From Chloroflexota bacterium (GTDB lineage Bacteria; Chloroflexota; UBA11872; VXOZ01): 64,000 bases of DNA. Each line of letters starts with the position of its first letter. Position 1 is the first letter of the stretch. This document shows positions 53,816 through 63,089 of the stretch, piece after piece. The translations under genes and the position numbers were made by a program. The stretch covers positions 59,350 to 123,349 of the forward strand of contig JAAXIC010000031.1 of assembly GCA_012270555.1 (NCBI GenBank), given 5' to 3'. The notes under the pieces were generated by a model. The model worked only from the letters and a program-made list of their open reading frames with translations, made no database searches and had not been told where the DNA came from.

Positions 53816-55222
53816 ATGACGAGACGTGAAATACTCGGCGGCGCCTTGCTCGGAGCGCAAGTCGTCCTCTTGGCTGCCTGCGGCGGCGATGACGATGAAG
53901 ACGCGGCTCAGCCCCGCGCGGCGCCGGATGCTCCGCAGGCTTCGGCGCCGGAGGCGCCGCAGGCCTCTGTGCCAAAAGTCGCGCGCACGCCGGTCACACT
54001 GAGGCTGGCCGCCACGTTGGACGGGTACGGTACGCCTATCGACGATGCCATTGAGCGGTGGAATGCAGGTGCAGTGCCAGGTGCGCCGGAAGACGTTCAA
54101 TTGGAGCGCGTCCGGGTAAACATCGCGCGACCGCGCGACCCATTGGAACTCATCAAAGGCGCGCAGGTCGCACTCTCGGCGTTTCTGAGCGAGCAGGACT
54201 CTGCCGGCACGCCGCCGGACCTGCTCTTGGTCAGCATCTTTTTCGATATTCCCTGGGTTTTGCGCAGCGGGCTTGTCCAGCCGATTGACCGGTATTTGCA
54301 GCAAGATCGCTCGGAGCCTTCAGAGAAGTTCCTTCCCCCTGCCCTGGAGTTGGTCCGCTATCAAAGCCAGACGATGGCCCTGCCCATTGCGCTGGAGGCC
54401 GGCGTGGCACGGTACAAAGCTAAGCAATTCGCAGATGCCGGACTGCCTTCTCCTGAAAAGGGCTGGACCCGTGAGGAATTTGTCGCCGCCTCTCAAGAAT
54501 TGACCGAGGATACCGACAGTGACGGCACAGTGGACAAGTGGGGATTCAATCCGAACAAATACTTTGTAAGCTGGTTGCCGTTTGTCTTGCAAGAACTGGA
54601 CAAGGATGTCTTCGACCCAAATACTGGCGCTGTGCGCCTTACGGATCCGGCGGCGCTGCGCGGGCTGCAATTTTGGGACGAACTGGGGCGCGTGCACGGC
54701 ATCATGCCCCATGGCGCGACGGTGACGGCAGACCAATTTGATGTTGACTTCACATTCCTGTTAAACGGCATTCTGTTTTATCGATACGTTCCTCCCAGCA
54801 ACATGCTGGCGGGCCAACAAGCCCCGTTGCCGGCCGGACCGCGGGACGTAACGCCGCTATCAGTGTCACGGGCTGTGGCAATTCCGTCGGTTGCGCCCGA
54901 TCCCGCTCTCTCCTACGAGGTGCTAAAGCCCTTTGCGCTTGACCTTGGCTCGCGTCTGCTCATGCCGCCCGTGATCGCGGGTCAGCAGCATATTGAAAAG
55001 CCCAGCACCGGCTATTTGGAGCTCATGCTGCCGCCCGAGGACCGGGGGCTCGTCTTCCACCTCCTCGATACCGCCCGACCATCGCAACTAGCAAGCAGCT
55101 TCTCCATGGCAATTGAATTATTCGAAAGGCTGACGCTACCCCTCGCACGCGGCGAGATGGACGTTGTGCAGGCAGCCCAGCGGGGGCAGGATTGGCTGGA
55201 GTCCAACTTGAATGAGCCGTAG
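53816..55222 (+). CDS. Tandem solute-binding lipoprotein 2
   Basis: About 468 residues, paralog of its neighbours. It begins MTRREILGGALLGAQVVLLAACGGDDDEDAA: twin-arginine, lipobox and acidic tract almost identical in form to the others. Internal landmarks are TDSDGTVDKWGF, ELGRVHGIMPHGATVTADQ and the C-terminal LPLARGEMDVVQAAQRGQDWLES. An in-frame ATG at 53801 is possible, but 53816 has GGGGA at a good distance and matches the paralogs. Body sequences differ more between copies than signal and C-terminal helix, suggesting ligand sites have diverged. Independent promoter not evident. Confidence 0.9.
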   Translation: MTRREILGGALLGAQVVLLAACGGDDDEDAAQPRAAPDAPQASAPEAPQASVPKVARTPVTLRLAATLDGYGTPIDDAIERWNAGAVPGAPEDVQLERVRVNIARPRDPLELIKGAQVALSAFLSEQDSAGTPPDLLLVSIFFDIPWVLRSGLVQPIDRYLQQDRSEPSEKFLPPALELVRYQSQTMALPIALEAGVARYKAKQFADAGLPSPEKGWTREEFVAASQELTEDTDSDGTVDKWGFNPNKYFVSWLPFVLQELDKDVFDPNTGAVRLTDPAALRGLQFWDELGRVHGIMPHGATVTADQFDVDFTFLLNGILFYRYVPPSNMLAGQQAPLPAGPRDVTPLSVSRAVAIPSVAPDPALSYEVLKPFALDLGSRLLMPPVIAGQQHIEKPSTGYLELMLPPEDRGLVFHLLDTARPSQLASSFSMAIELFERLTLPLARGEMDVVQAAQRGQDWLESNLNEP

Positions 55223-55378
55223 GTGGTCCTTTTGTCTGGACCTCATTCAATGAAATGCCGGTGCCCAAATGTGGATCGGTCTCAAACAGTTTCCTGAACA
55301 CTCATTAAGCAACGCAGTGCATTTTAAAGAGTGACGCTTTAACGCAATTTACGTGGCTACGCTAGCCGGAGGATTCGA

Positions 55379-56767
55379 GTGACTACAGCTAAACGACTGA
55401 CAAGGCGAGAATGGCTCGGAGGCGCGCTGCTCGGTGCTCAGCTTCTATTGCTGGCCGCTTGTGGCGGGGATGATGAAGACGACACCCAGGAAGCGCGGGC
55501 TGCGCCGACTGCGCCACAGGGCTCCGTACCGCAACCCTCAAAAGAGAAAGAAGTACTGACGCTTGCCATGTTTCGCAGACAGGGCCCGATGTTGGAGGCA
55601 ATTCGTCAGTTGAATGAGGGTAGAGTGGCCGATGTCCCGGCCAATATTGAATTGCAAGATGCCGAACTGACGTTTTCGAGCACTGGAAACCTTGAGACCA
55701 CACAGGATGCAGTAGCTGCTGCACTTTCCGCTCGAGTCTCTGCAGGCACCGTGCCGGACCTGATGGTCTTTGCCTGGCTAGCTGACTTTCCGTGGCTCTT
55801 CAAGAGCAATCTCTTGCAACCCTTAGATCGGTTCATCCAGAACGATGCGAACCAACCCTTGGAGCAGTTCTTCCCTCAGTCCGTCAAGCTTGTGAGATTC
55901 CAAGGGCAGACGATGGCACTGCCAACCAGGGTAACCGCTGGTGTTGCCCAGTACCTTCCCGACCTTTTCTCCCAAGCGAATATTGCCCCACCGCAGCTAG
56001 GATGGACGCGTGACGACTTTGCCGCTGCCGCGAAGCAGCTCACGCAGGATACGAGTGGCGATGGCACGGTTGATCAATGGGGCTTTGGCGTAAGCCACTT
56101 CTATGCTGACTGGCTGCCCTTCGTAATGCATGAGACAGGCAGAGACGTAATCGACCTAGAGACCGGTGCGGTTAACCTGACTGATCCGGCGGCATTGCGC
56201 GGGCTTCAATATTGGGATGATCTTGGACGGGTGCACAAGATTATGCGCTATGGACAAGAGATTTCATCTCACCCACCGGGAATACGCCGCCCGTATCGTG
56301 CCAGCCGGACCGGCATCCTATTCCAAACAGCCTTTGAGATAAGCAGTACAGGCGACCGCGAGTCGGCGCCTATCCCCGCAGGGCCGATGGCGGGCACACC
56401 GCTTATGCTATTCGATGTCACTGCGATTCCCGCGGGTGCGAGAGACCCCGGTCTCTCTTACAGCACTCTCGTCCCACTTGCGTTGCACTTTGGTGAGCGC
56501 AGCCGGCTGCCAACGGTGAAGACGAGCTTAGAACACATCACTACGCCGGGATCTAGAGATCACCTCAATCTCCTGTTTCTCGAGCATCAGCGGGAAGTCA
56601 TCCTCGACATTCTCAACAATGCGCTCCCTTCTTACATGGCGAGTAGCAACGCCATCAATAGCTGGCTCCTTAGCAATCTGACACTGCCATTGGCGCGCGG
56701 GGAAGTGACAGTGGAGCAAGCCGCGCGGCAGGCACAAAACTGGTTGCAATCCTACATCAGCGAATAG
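55379..56767 (+). CDS. Tandem solute-binding lipoprotein 3
   Basis: About 462 residues, GTG start at 55379 with GGAGG six bases upstream. The signal reads LTRREWLGGALLGAQLLLLAAC with the acidic GGDDEDD after the Cys. Landmarks: TSGDGTVDQWGF (one Asp of the loop replaced by Ser), DLGRVHKIMRYGQEISS and C-terminal LPLARGEVTVEQAARQAQNWLQSYISE. It is the most divergent of the three in the ligand-binding part (an inserted PGIRRPYRASRTGILFQ segment). A membrane protein gene with RDD domain follows 92 bases later. No importer permease is present, so these proteins may act as surface binders or sensors. Confidence 0.9.
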   Translation: MTTAKRLTRREWLGGALLGAQLLLLAACGGDDEDDTQEARAAPTAPQGSVPQPSKEKEVLTLAMFRRQGPMLEAIRQLNEGRVADVPANIELQDAELTFSSTGNLETTQDAVAAALSARVSAGTVPDLMVFAWLADFPWLFKSNLLQPLDRFIQNDANQPLEQFFPQSVKLVRFQGQTMALPTRVTAGVAQYLPDLFSQANIAPPQLGWTRDDFAAAAKQLTQDTSGDGTVDQWGFGVSHFYADWLPFVMHETGRDVIDLETGAVNLTDPAALRGLQYWDDLGRVHKIMRYGQEISSHPPGIRRPYRASRTGILFQTAFEISSTGDRESAPIPAGPMAGTPLMLFDVTAIPAGARDPGLSYSTLVPLALHFGERSRLPTVKTSLEHITTPGSRDHLNLLFLEHQREVILDILNNALPSYMASSNAINSWLLSNLTLPLARGEVTVEQAARQAQNWLQSYISE

Positions 56768-56859
56768 CGGTGATTTCATCTGGATTTGCTTGACCTGGAA
56801 CGCATGGACTGTAGAAAGATGCGGTAAGATAGGCACAGAAGAGATGCAGCGCCTACACA

Positions 56860-58389
56860 GTGGGGAGCCCGCACCCAGTGCGAAACTTTAACCGGCGAGA
56901 GTTGGTAGCGGCGAACCAAGACGACGTACTCATTATGGTGTCGGATATCCGCTCGACCCTGCTAGCGGGGTTTGTGGGGGGTATAGGCATTATGAGCGCC
57001 TTCATTGGGGCTGCCGTGATTTTCGCCAGCCTTTGGGAACTCTTGCGCCCCTTCTACTTCGGCATTCTCATTGCCGCGGTTGGGCTTGTGATCTTTATCG
57101 CATTTCTCGGCCTCACGGGGTACTTCGTCCCGGAGCTTCTCAATGCGAGGGTTGTGGCAGTCTTCATTGCCATCATGCTGGTGCTGATATTTGCCGTGGC
57201 TGCGCTTATGGCAGATACGACGGGTCCGACCGTGTTGACCGATACCGGGGGATTGCTACTCAAGATGGCGCTCGGCATCCCGGTACTCATTGGCCGGCTG
57301 TGGGTGGTTGTGCTGGCCGGAGGGATACTTGGGACTGTGGTAGCCGTGGTGCAGCGGGACGCCTTGCAGCACGAAAAGCGCATGCGCCTCTACTTCACCT
57401 CGGTCCTCACGATCGATGTCGAACCCCATACTTTTCTCGCGATTATGGGCGGCAATGTGCTCGCGATCAGTGCGATAACCGCCGCCTTCTCGCCGCCGCT
57501 CACGAGCGGGCTCGCGGCCTCTGTGGTATTGACGCCGGTGTGGGTGCAGGCCGGCTTTCTCTTTCAAACATACTGGCGGCCGCTCATGCTGCGCGTGCTG
57601 GACAGACGCGTTGGTCAGGAAGTCTGGTTTCGCCGGAACATCGGTCTGATGGAACTTCTGCAGGGTGAGGACTCCGATCTCACGGGCGCTACCTTCATGT
57701 CGGCGGGTGTGGATTCGGACAGAATGGTGGCGCAGGTAAAGGGATACTTCCGGCACCCGTATCAGATGAAGCGCGTGCAAGAGAGTGCCATGCGCATACG
57801 CGGGCTAACTGCGGTGGAGGTTGAAGACCTTGCCGTCAAAGAAGCCGAGGAGGAATTGGCACTTGAAGATGGGGCTATCGGCTTGCTGCGCTGCCCGAAG
57901 TGCCGCGCTCCGGTACCCGATGAGCGCTTGTTCTGCCAGGAGTGCAAGACGTTTGTGCAGAATGAAGACCTCGGCCACCGCGCCCACTTCTTTCCTCGCT
58001 TTCTCGCGGCGTCGCTGGACCTGAGTGTGCCGGTAGGGCTCATCCTTTTGTTCGGACTCACCGGCTTTAATCCGGCGGACGGGTACAACTTTCTCACCGT
58101 TTTCTGGCAATACATCTTCATGCCCCTCGTCTACGGCATATTCTTCGTCACTTTCTTGGTTCGTGGTACTACGCCGGGCAAGTCATTATTTGGGTTGGAA
58201 GTGATCCTACTGGGACAACAACGATACCCTGGTTTCAAGACCATGCTGCGGCGTGAGGTGGTCGGCAAGTTCGTCAGCCTGCTGCCCCTGACGTGGGGCT
58301 TCTTGTCAGCGTTCTGGGACAAGAACGCCCAGACGTGGCACGACAAGATGGTCGGCACGGTCGTCGTGCGCGATCCGGACGTGTGGTAG
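56860..58389 (+). CDS. Multi-domain membrane protein with zinc ribbon and RDD domain
   Basis: A 509-residue protein. The first part has about six membrane segments (from LLAGFVGGIGIMSAFIGAAV). A cytoplasmic region with a charged stretch follows, then a four-Cys zinc ribbon, CPKCRAPVPDERLFCQECK (about residues 347-365), and a C-terminal RDD-like domain with HFFPRFLAASLDLSVPVGL and GTTPGKSLFGLEVI. RDD domains are thought to help transport or ion homeostasis. The combination is unusual. GTG 56860 has no ribosome site; ATG 56935 is an alternative that loses 25 residues. It follows the lipoprotein array but shares no evident function with it. Confidence 0.75.
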   Translation: MGSPHPVRNFNRRELVAANQDDVLIMVSDIRSTLLAGFVGGIGIMSAFIGAAVIFASLWELLRPFYFGILIAAVGLVIFIAFLGLTGYFVPELLNARVVAVFIAIMLVLIFAVAALMADTTGPTVLTDTGGLLLKMALGIPVLIGRLWVVVLAGGILGTVVAVVQRDALQHEKRMRLYFTSVLTIDVEPHTFLAIMGGNVLAISAITAAFSPPLTSGLAASVVLTPVWVQAGFLFQTYWRPLMLRVLDRRVGQEVWFRRNIGLMELLQGEDSDLTGATFMSAGVDSDRMVAQVKGYFRHPYQMKRVQESAMRIRGLTAVEVEDLAVKEAEEELALEDGAIGLLRCPKCRAPVPDERLFCQECKTFVQNEDLGHRAHFFPRFLAASLDLSVPVGLILLFGLTGFNPADGYNFLTVFWQYIFMPLVYGIFFVTFLVRGTTPGKSLFGLEVILLGQQRYPGFKTMLRREVVGKFVSLLPLTWGFLSAFWDKNAQTWHDKMVGTVVVRDPDVW

Positions 58390-58501
58390 GCTGTTCCTCT
58401 AGTGTGTTTGGGTTGCTCGCGGCTCCCTTGCGTCAGTCTGCTGGATGCGTCACACTTAACGCAGGTCAGGCACAAGGTTTCTGCGTAATTAGGGTGTTCC
58501 T

Positions 58502-59614
58502 ATGATCCCCCGACGTGTTTCCAAACAACTCAAAGTTGGCGACGTTACCATTGGCGGCGGCGCGCCGATTCGTGTGCAGTCCATGACCACCGCCTTTACG
58601 CGAGACGTGGAAGCGAGCGTGAAGGAAATCCTCGGTCTGGCTGAGGCCGGTTGCGAGATCGTGCGGGTGGCCGTGCCCCACAAAGAAGACGCTGACGCGC
58701 TGCCGGAAATTCGCAAGCGATCCCCTATTCCGGTGATAGCCGACATCCACTTCGACTACCGCCTAGCGTTGCGCGCACTGGAAGCCGGCGTGGACGGGTT
58801 GCGTCTTAACCCCGGCAACATCGGCAGCAAAGAGAAGACTCGCATGGTGGTCAAAGAAGCGAAGGACCGCCAGGTGCCGATGCGTATTGGCGTGAACGTG
58901 GGCTCTCTTGAATCCCGCCTCATTCCCGAACTCATGATGCTGGAAGGCGATGAGAAGATTGAGAAGACGGCGGCGGCAATGGTGGAATCCGCGCTCGACC
59001 ACGTGAAGATCCTGGAAGACATGGACTTCACCGACATCAAGATTTCCTTGAAAGCATCGGACGTCCCGACGACGATTTTGGCCTACCAACTCATCGCCGA
59101 CCGCGTTGAATACCCGCTCCACTTGGGCATCACGGAGGCGGGCACGCCCAAGGCCGGGATGGTGAAGAGCGCCGTGGGACTTGGCGTGCTGCTGTACCAG
59201 GGTATTGGCGACACTTTGCGTGTTTCATTGGCTGCCGAGTCGACGGAAGAGGTATTTGCCGGATACGAAATCCTCAAGTCGCTTGGTCTCCGCGAGCACG
59301 GACCGACCCTCATCGCTTGCCCAACCTGCGGTCGCTGCGAAATCGAACTCATCGAATTGGCGGAACGGGTTGAAAGCTTCCTCCAGAACGTCAAGGAACC
59401 GGTGAAGGTTGCTGTGATGGGGTGCGTCGTTAACGGCCCTGGCGAGGCCCGCGATGCCGACGTCGGCATCGCCGGCGGCCGCGGCAAGGGCGCCCTCTTC
59501 CGCAAGGGCAAGCCGGTGCGCAGTTGCAAAGAGGAAGAACTCTTCGACTTGCTCATCGAGGAAGTTGACGAGATCGTGGCGCAGAAGCAGGCGGAGCGGG
59601 CCGTTGCGAATTAG
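58502..59614 (+). CDS. ispG: 4-hydroxy-3-methylbut-2-enyl diphosphate synthase
   Basis: A 370-residue IspG (GcpE), the penultimate step of the MEP isoprenoid pathway. It shows the N-terminal TIM barrel (IRVQSMTTAFTRDVEASV, VPVIADIHFDYRLAL, RLNPGNIG) and the iron-sulfur domain: Cys273 and Cys276 (ACPTCGRC), Cys308 (VAVMGCVVNGPGE) and the nearby Glu315. This is the short two-domain bacterial form. It uses a [4Fe-4S] cluster to open the cyclic diphosphate. The ribosome site is weak. The stop overlaps the start of a small gene (see next). No other MEP genes are in the window. Confidence 0.96.
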   Translation: MIPRRVSKQLKVGDVTIGGGAPIRVQSMTTAFTRDVEASVKEILGLAEAGCEIVRVAVPHKEDADALPEIRKRSPIPVIADIHFDYRLALRALEAGVDGLRLNPGNIGSKEKTRMVVKEAKDRQVPMRIGVNVGSLESRLIPELMMLEGDEKIEKTAAAMVESALDHVKILEDMDFTDIKISLKASDVPTTILAYQLIADRVEYPLHLGITEAGTPKAGMVKSAVGLGVLLYQGIGDTLRVSLAAESTEEVFAGYEILKSLGLREHGPTLIACPTCGRCEIELIELAERVESFLQNVKEPVKVAVMGCVVNGPGEARDADVGIAGGRGKGALFRKGKPVRSCKEEELFDLLIEEVDEIVAQKQAERAVAN

Positions 59615-59855
59615 ACCACGATGGGAGTCGCTGAGGGTAGTCATCGATACGCACGGAGCATTTGAGCGTCTGACCGCAGCCGGCTTTGATAAGGAAAAGG
59701 CGGAGGCCATACTGGATACTCTTGGCGAAACAGGGGAATCACTGGCTACAAAGGCTGACCTCCGAGATTTGGATCAACGCATGACAATCCGCTTGGGTGG
59801 GCTTGTGGCAGCGGGGGTGGCAATTTTGGCCGTTTTGGAGGTATTCACCCAATAG
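59604..59855 (+). CDS. Small DUF1640-like coiled-coil membrane protein
   Basis: About 84 residues: IDTHGAFERLTAAGFDKEKAEAILDTLGETGESLATKADLRDLDQRM then a C-terminal membrane segment (LGGLVAAGVAILAVLEVFT). The pattern DTxxxxxxLxxAGFxxxxAEA with LATKxDL is that of small coiled-coil, membrane-anchored proteins related to DUF1640 and MCUR1/CCDC90. The in-frame TTG at 59604, with GGAG seven bases upstream, overlaps the ispG stop by eleven bases; an ATG at 59621 is out of frame. The start is uncertain, but the protein part is convincing. Confidence 0.65.
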   Translation: MRIRPRWESLRVVIDTHGAFERLTAAGFDKEKAEAILDTLGETGESLATKADLRDLDQRMTIRLGGLVAAGVAILAVLEVFTQ

Positions 59856-59929
59856 GAGTAGCCGGTTGGGAACGTGTAAGTAGACAGGCGATCGACTTGA
59901 ATGCTGCAAGGCATTGGTGAGGATGTGTC

Positions 59930-60907
59930 ATGGCAAATCAGATTTACGTCGGCACCGAGCAAGGAATCTTCCGGCTTACGCGTGCAGGTGACGATTGGTC
60001 ACTGCAGGCATCCGGTCTTGGCGACAAAGAGATCGAGGCGGTAGCCGCCCATCCTGACGGACTTCACGCAGTTGTCGGGACTCACGGAGCCGGCTTGTTC
60101 TCCACGGCCAACGCCGGAGAAAGCTGGGAAGTCATCCCCGGGTGGGAGGGCAGCCCGTACATCCGCTCGATCTCCTACCATCCACACGATCCGCAAATCG
60201 TCCGCGTTGGTACGGAACCCGCACGTGTGTGGTGCAGCCGCGACGGCGGCGTAACCTGGGCTGAAGAGCATGGCTTTACCGCGCTTCCCGGCTGTGCGGA
60301 GTGGTTCTTGCCCTATTCACCCCGTGCTGGCGCCGTGCGCAAGATCGTCATGCTCGACGGCGCTGACCCTGCAGTTTGGGCCGCCATCGAAGTAGGCGGC
60401 TTAGCGGAAAGTCGTAATGACGGTGAAACCTGGGGCATCACTGAGAAGGTCGGCCAATGGGAGTATCCCGCCGACGGCCTCCACCCGGACGTGCACAGCA
60501 TCGACCTCCATCCCGGCCAACCGGATACGGTCATGGCTGCCACGGGCGGCGGCGTATTTCGTTCCACTGATCGCGGCCGGTCGTGGCAGCATCTCATCGA
60601 TGACTATACCCGCGGCGTGTGCATCAAGGCGGACGATCCAGCCACCGTTGTCGTGGGGCCTTCCCGCCGTGTGGGTCGGCTCGGCCGCATGATGGTGTCA
60701 AGTGACGGCGGTGACACCTGGCGTGATGCGGAGCAGAACCTCACCTTTCCCCTCGACCGCATGTGTGAGCACATCATCTGCGACGCTCAGGACGTCTTCG
60801 CGGTGGTGTTGGACGATGCGGTCTACCACGCGTCCTTCACTAATCTCGCCTGGAAACCGGTCGGAGATGATCTCCCGTCTCCCACCTGCGCCGCCATCGT
60901 CTCCTAG
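59930..60907 (+). CDS. BNR/Asp-box repeat beta-propeller protein
   Basis: A 325-residue cytoplasmic-looking protein built of Asp-box-like repeats: STANAGESWEVIPGW, CSRDGGVTWAEEHGF, ESRNDGETWGITEKV, RSTDRGRSWQHLIDD and SSDGGDTWRDAEQN (S-x-D-x-G-x-T-W pattern). Six blades can be counted. Repeats of this kind make sialidase-type propellers and the WD40/YVTN-like HCF136 assembly factor, but no catalytic Asp/Tyr set of sialidases is seen. There is no signal peptide. GAGG precedes the ATG. Neighbouring genes suggest no pathway; function unknown. Confidence 0.82.
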   Translation: MANQIYVGTEQGIFRLTRAGDDWSLQASGLGDKEIEAVAAHPDGLHAVVGTHGAGLFSTANAGESWEVIPGWEGSPYIRSISYHPHDPQIVRVGTEPARVWCSRDGGVTWAEEHGFTALPGCAEWFLPYSPRAGAVRKIVMLDGADPAVWAAIEVGGLAESRNDGETWGITEKVGQWEYPADGLHPDVHSIDLHPGQPDTVMAATGGGVFRSTDRGRSWQHLIDDYTRGVCIKADDPATVVVGPSRRVGRLGRMMVSSDGGDTWRDAEQNLTFPLDRMCEHIICDAQDVFAVVLDDAVYHASFTNLAWKPVGDDLPSPTCAAIVS

Positions 60908-60928
60908 TGCCCTACCCGTAAAGCGGGT

Positions 60929-61909
60929 CTAGGTGTTTGCGGCAGTGCGACCCTCATTCTGTGGGCCATTTCTTGCGGTGTCAGAACGCTGCAAGAAGCC
61001 GTTCACCGTCTCCAGGAGTGTCTCCGGTTCTTCCTCGTGAGGACAGTGCCCGCACTTGGGAATGACGACGAGTTCGGCATTGGCGATGTCTTGCTGGAAG
61101 CGATAGCCCCAGTGCATGGGAATCACGGCGTCATACTGTCCCCACATGATCAGGGTTGGCGCTTGTATCTCCTTGAGGCGATGCGCGATGCTCGTTTGCC
61201 CAAAGTCGCGGGCAAGCGGGGCTATGACGCCGCTGGCGCCCGGTGTCAGAAGCGGCAAGAAGTAACCGTCGATGACGTCGGGCGTGCACGTGCGGTCCGG
61301 TTCGTAGTAGCAATTGCGCAGTAGTCTCGCGGAAAGACCACGGTGGGGGGCGCTGCGGCGGAACACGAATCCCGCCGCCGCACTGCCGGCGACGCGGGTC
61401 AGCAACGGCATAATGTGGTAATTGAGCGCGTATCCGGCGGCATCCACCAGCACCAACCGTTGCACTCGTGTTGGGTGCCTCACAGCCAGTGCCGCCGCAA
61501 TAGCGCCTCCCATTGACTGGCCGATGACAGCGGCGGAGTCTACGCCCAAGGCATCCATGAAGTGCGCAACCAAGTCGGCCATGCCGAACGGTGAGTAGTC
61601 GCCGCTGGCGGGCTTGTCGGAGAGACCATGCCCCTTGAGATCAAGGGCGTATACGGTATGCTCTTGGGCAAGTTGGTCGAACACATGCCGCCAGCCGAAG
61701 AGGTTGGCAAAGATGCCGTGGATTAAGATCAACGGCGGCCCGGAGCCGGCGACGCGGTAGTGAATCTGCAGCCCTTCTACCGAGACGAATTGACCGTCTG
61801 TGTGTAGCGACTCCGTAGAAATCGGCCGCGGTTTGAGGCGCGTATAGGCCACGTAGGCAATGACGGCTGCGATTGTCACTATGAAGCCGCGTCTTAACCA
61901 ACTAAGCAT
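60929..61909 (-). CDS. Alpha/beta hydrolase with N-terminal anchor
   Basis: A 326-residue hydrolase. Residues 7-23 are a membrane anchor (GFIVTIAAVIAYVAYTRL). The hydrolase domain has the oxyanion segment LIHGIFANLFGW, nucleophile Ser132 in VIGQSMGGAIA, acid Asp in WGQYDAVIPMHWG and His in PKCGHCPHEEEP. It resembles haloalkane-, ester- or epoxide-type hydrolases; the substrate is not visible. It is convergent with the propeller gene, with a small dyad CCCG/CGGG near 60916-60927 between them. Confidence 0.87.
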   Translation of the reverse strand: MLSWLRRGFIVTIAAVIAYVAYTRLKPRPISTESLHTDGQFVSVEGLQIHYRVAGSGPPLILIHGIFANLFGWRHVFDQLAQEHTVYALDLKGHGLSDKPASGDYSPFGMADLVAHFMDALGVDSAAVIGQSMGGAIAAALAVRHPTRVQRLVLVDAAGYALNYHIMPLLTRVAGSAAAGFVFRRSAPHRGLSARLLRNCYYEPDRTCTPDVIDGYFLPLLTPGASGVIAPLARDFGQTSIAHRLKEIQAPTLIMWGQYDAVIPMHWGYRFQQDIANAELVVIPKCGHCPHEEEPETLLETVNGFLQRSDTARNGPQNEGRTAANT

Positions 61910-62084
61910 GCGTTATCCCCACTCACCTTCATAAGTTGATTGAAAGAAATTGCGATGTCGTGGCGCTCGATACCGGTCAGTTACGGCCCTTGTTGCTTCT
62001 TTGAGGACGGTATCTTTATGGTACACTATAGCCTTCGCAGGCAGGCCGCTCACCAGATTGCACGCTCTTTCGAGGTAGTTCTCT

Positions 62085-63005
62085 ATGGCAAGTGACTTTC
62101 CCGATATTCGCGTGCGCGTGCCGGCGAGCACCGCCAATCTGGGGCCGGGTTTCGATGCGTTCGGCATGGCGCTAACTGTCTACAATGAGTTCATGCTGCG
62201 CACCGCAGAGAGCGGGTTGCACATAACCATCGCAGGTGAAGGTGAAAATGAACTGGCCGGCAATGAGGATAATCTCTTTGTGCGAGCCTTCACTCGTGTC
62301 TTTGCGGAGGTAGGCCAAACCCCTCCTGCATTTCACTTGCACATGAAGAACTGCATTCCGCTCTATCGGGGGTTGGGCAGCAGCGCAAGCGCGGCGGTCG
62401 GGGGTCTCGTGGCGGCCAATCATCTGCTGGGTAACACCCTTTCGCATGATCGCTTGCTGCAACTGGCGTGCGACATCGAGGGTCACCCCGACAACGTGGC
62501 CGCCGCCCTGTTCGGGGGCTTAATTGTCTGCGTGGCGGAAGGCGGAGACATGCCGGCGTACGCGCGTGTGCCCGTACCACCGGACCTCCACGCGGTGGTC
62601 TGTGTTCCCGATCAGCACCTGCCCACAGAGCTCGCCCGCAGTGTTGTGCCGCAAGAGGTGTCGCTCGGCGATGCGGTCTACAATGTCAGTCACGCTGCGT
62701 TGCTGCTCACCGGCATCATGCGTGCGGATGAAGAGTGTATTCGTGCCGGCATGAGTGACCGCCTCCATCAGCCCTATCGCGCTACCATCTTCCCAGCGAT
62801 GACGCCCATCATGGAGGCCGCGCTTGGAGCGGGCGCGTGCGGCAGCGCTCTCTCCGGGGCCGGGTCTTCAATCTTGGCACTAACTTTCCGCAATCCTGAT
62901 GCCATTGCGGATGCGATGGTCAAGGCTGCGCATGACCACGACTCGCCGGCACGTTCGCTCGTACTTTCTTGCGCGGAAGAAGGCGCTTGCGTGGAGCCGC
63001 ATTGA
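62085..63005 (+). CDS. thrB: Homoserine kinase
   Basis: A 306-residue GHMP kinase. N-terminal VRVPASTANLGPGFDAFGMAL, the ATP motif IPLYRGLGSSASAAVGGLVAANHLLG (PxxxGLGSSA), and C-terminal ALSGAGSSILAL match ThrB, which phosphorylates homoserine to O-phosphohomoserine in threonine synthesis. The length is usual. A GAGG ribosome site stands before the ATG. Promoter-like elements (TTGAGG and CACTAT at 17-base spacing) lie about 55 bases upstream. No other threonine genes are nearby. Confidence 0.93.
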   Translation: MASDFPDIRVRVPASTANLGPGFDAFGMALTVYNEFMLRTAESGLHITIAGEGENELAGNEDNLFVRAFTRVFAEVGQTPPAFHLHMKNCIPLYRGLGSSASAAVGGLVAANHLLGNTLSHDRLLQLACDIEGHPDNVAAALFGGLIVCVAEGGDMPAYARVPVPPDLHAVVCVPDQHLPTELARSVVPQEVSLGDAVYNVSHAALLLTGIMRADEECIRAGMSDRLHQPYRATIFPAMTPIMEAALGAGACGSALSGAGSSILALTFRNPDAIADAMVKAAHDHDSPARSLVLSCAEEGACVEPH

Positions 63006-63089
63006 CCCAGAGGCAGGGCTAGCTGGCCGATTCTTGACCGGCCTCTCTCGGCAGGCACGAAACGCGTTCTCATACTCATGGAGTTCCGT

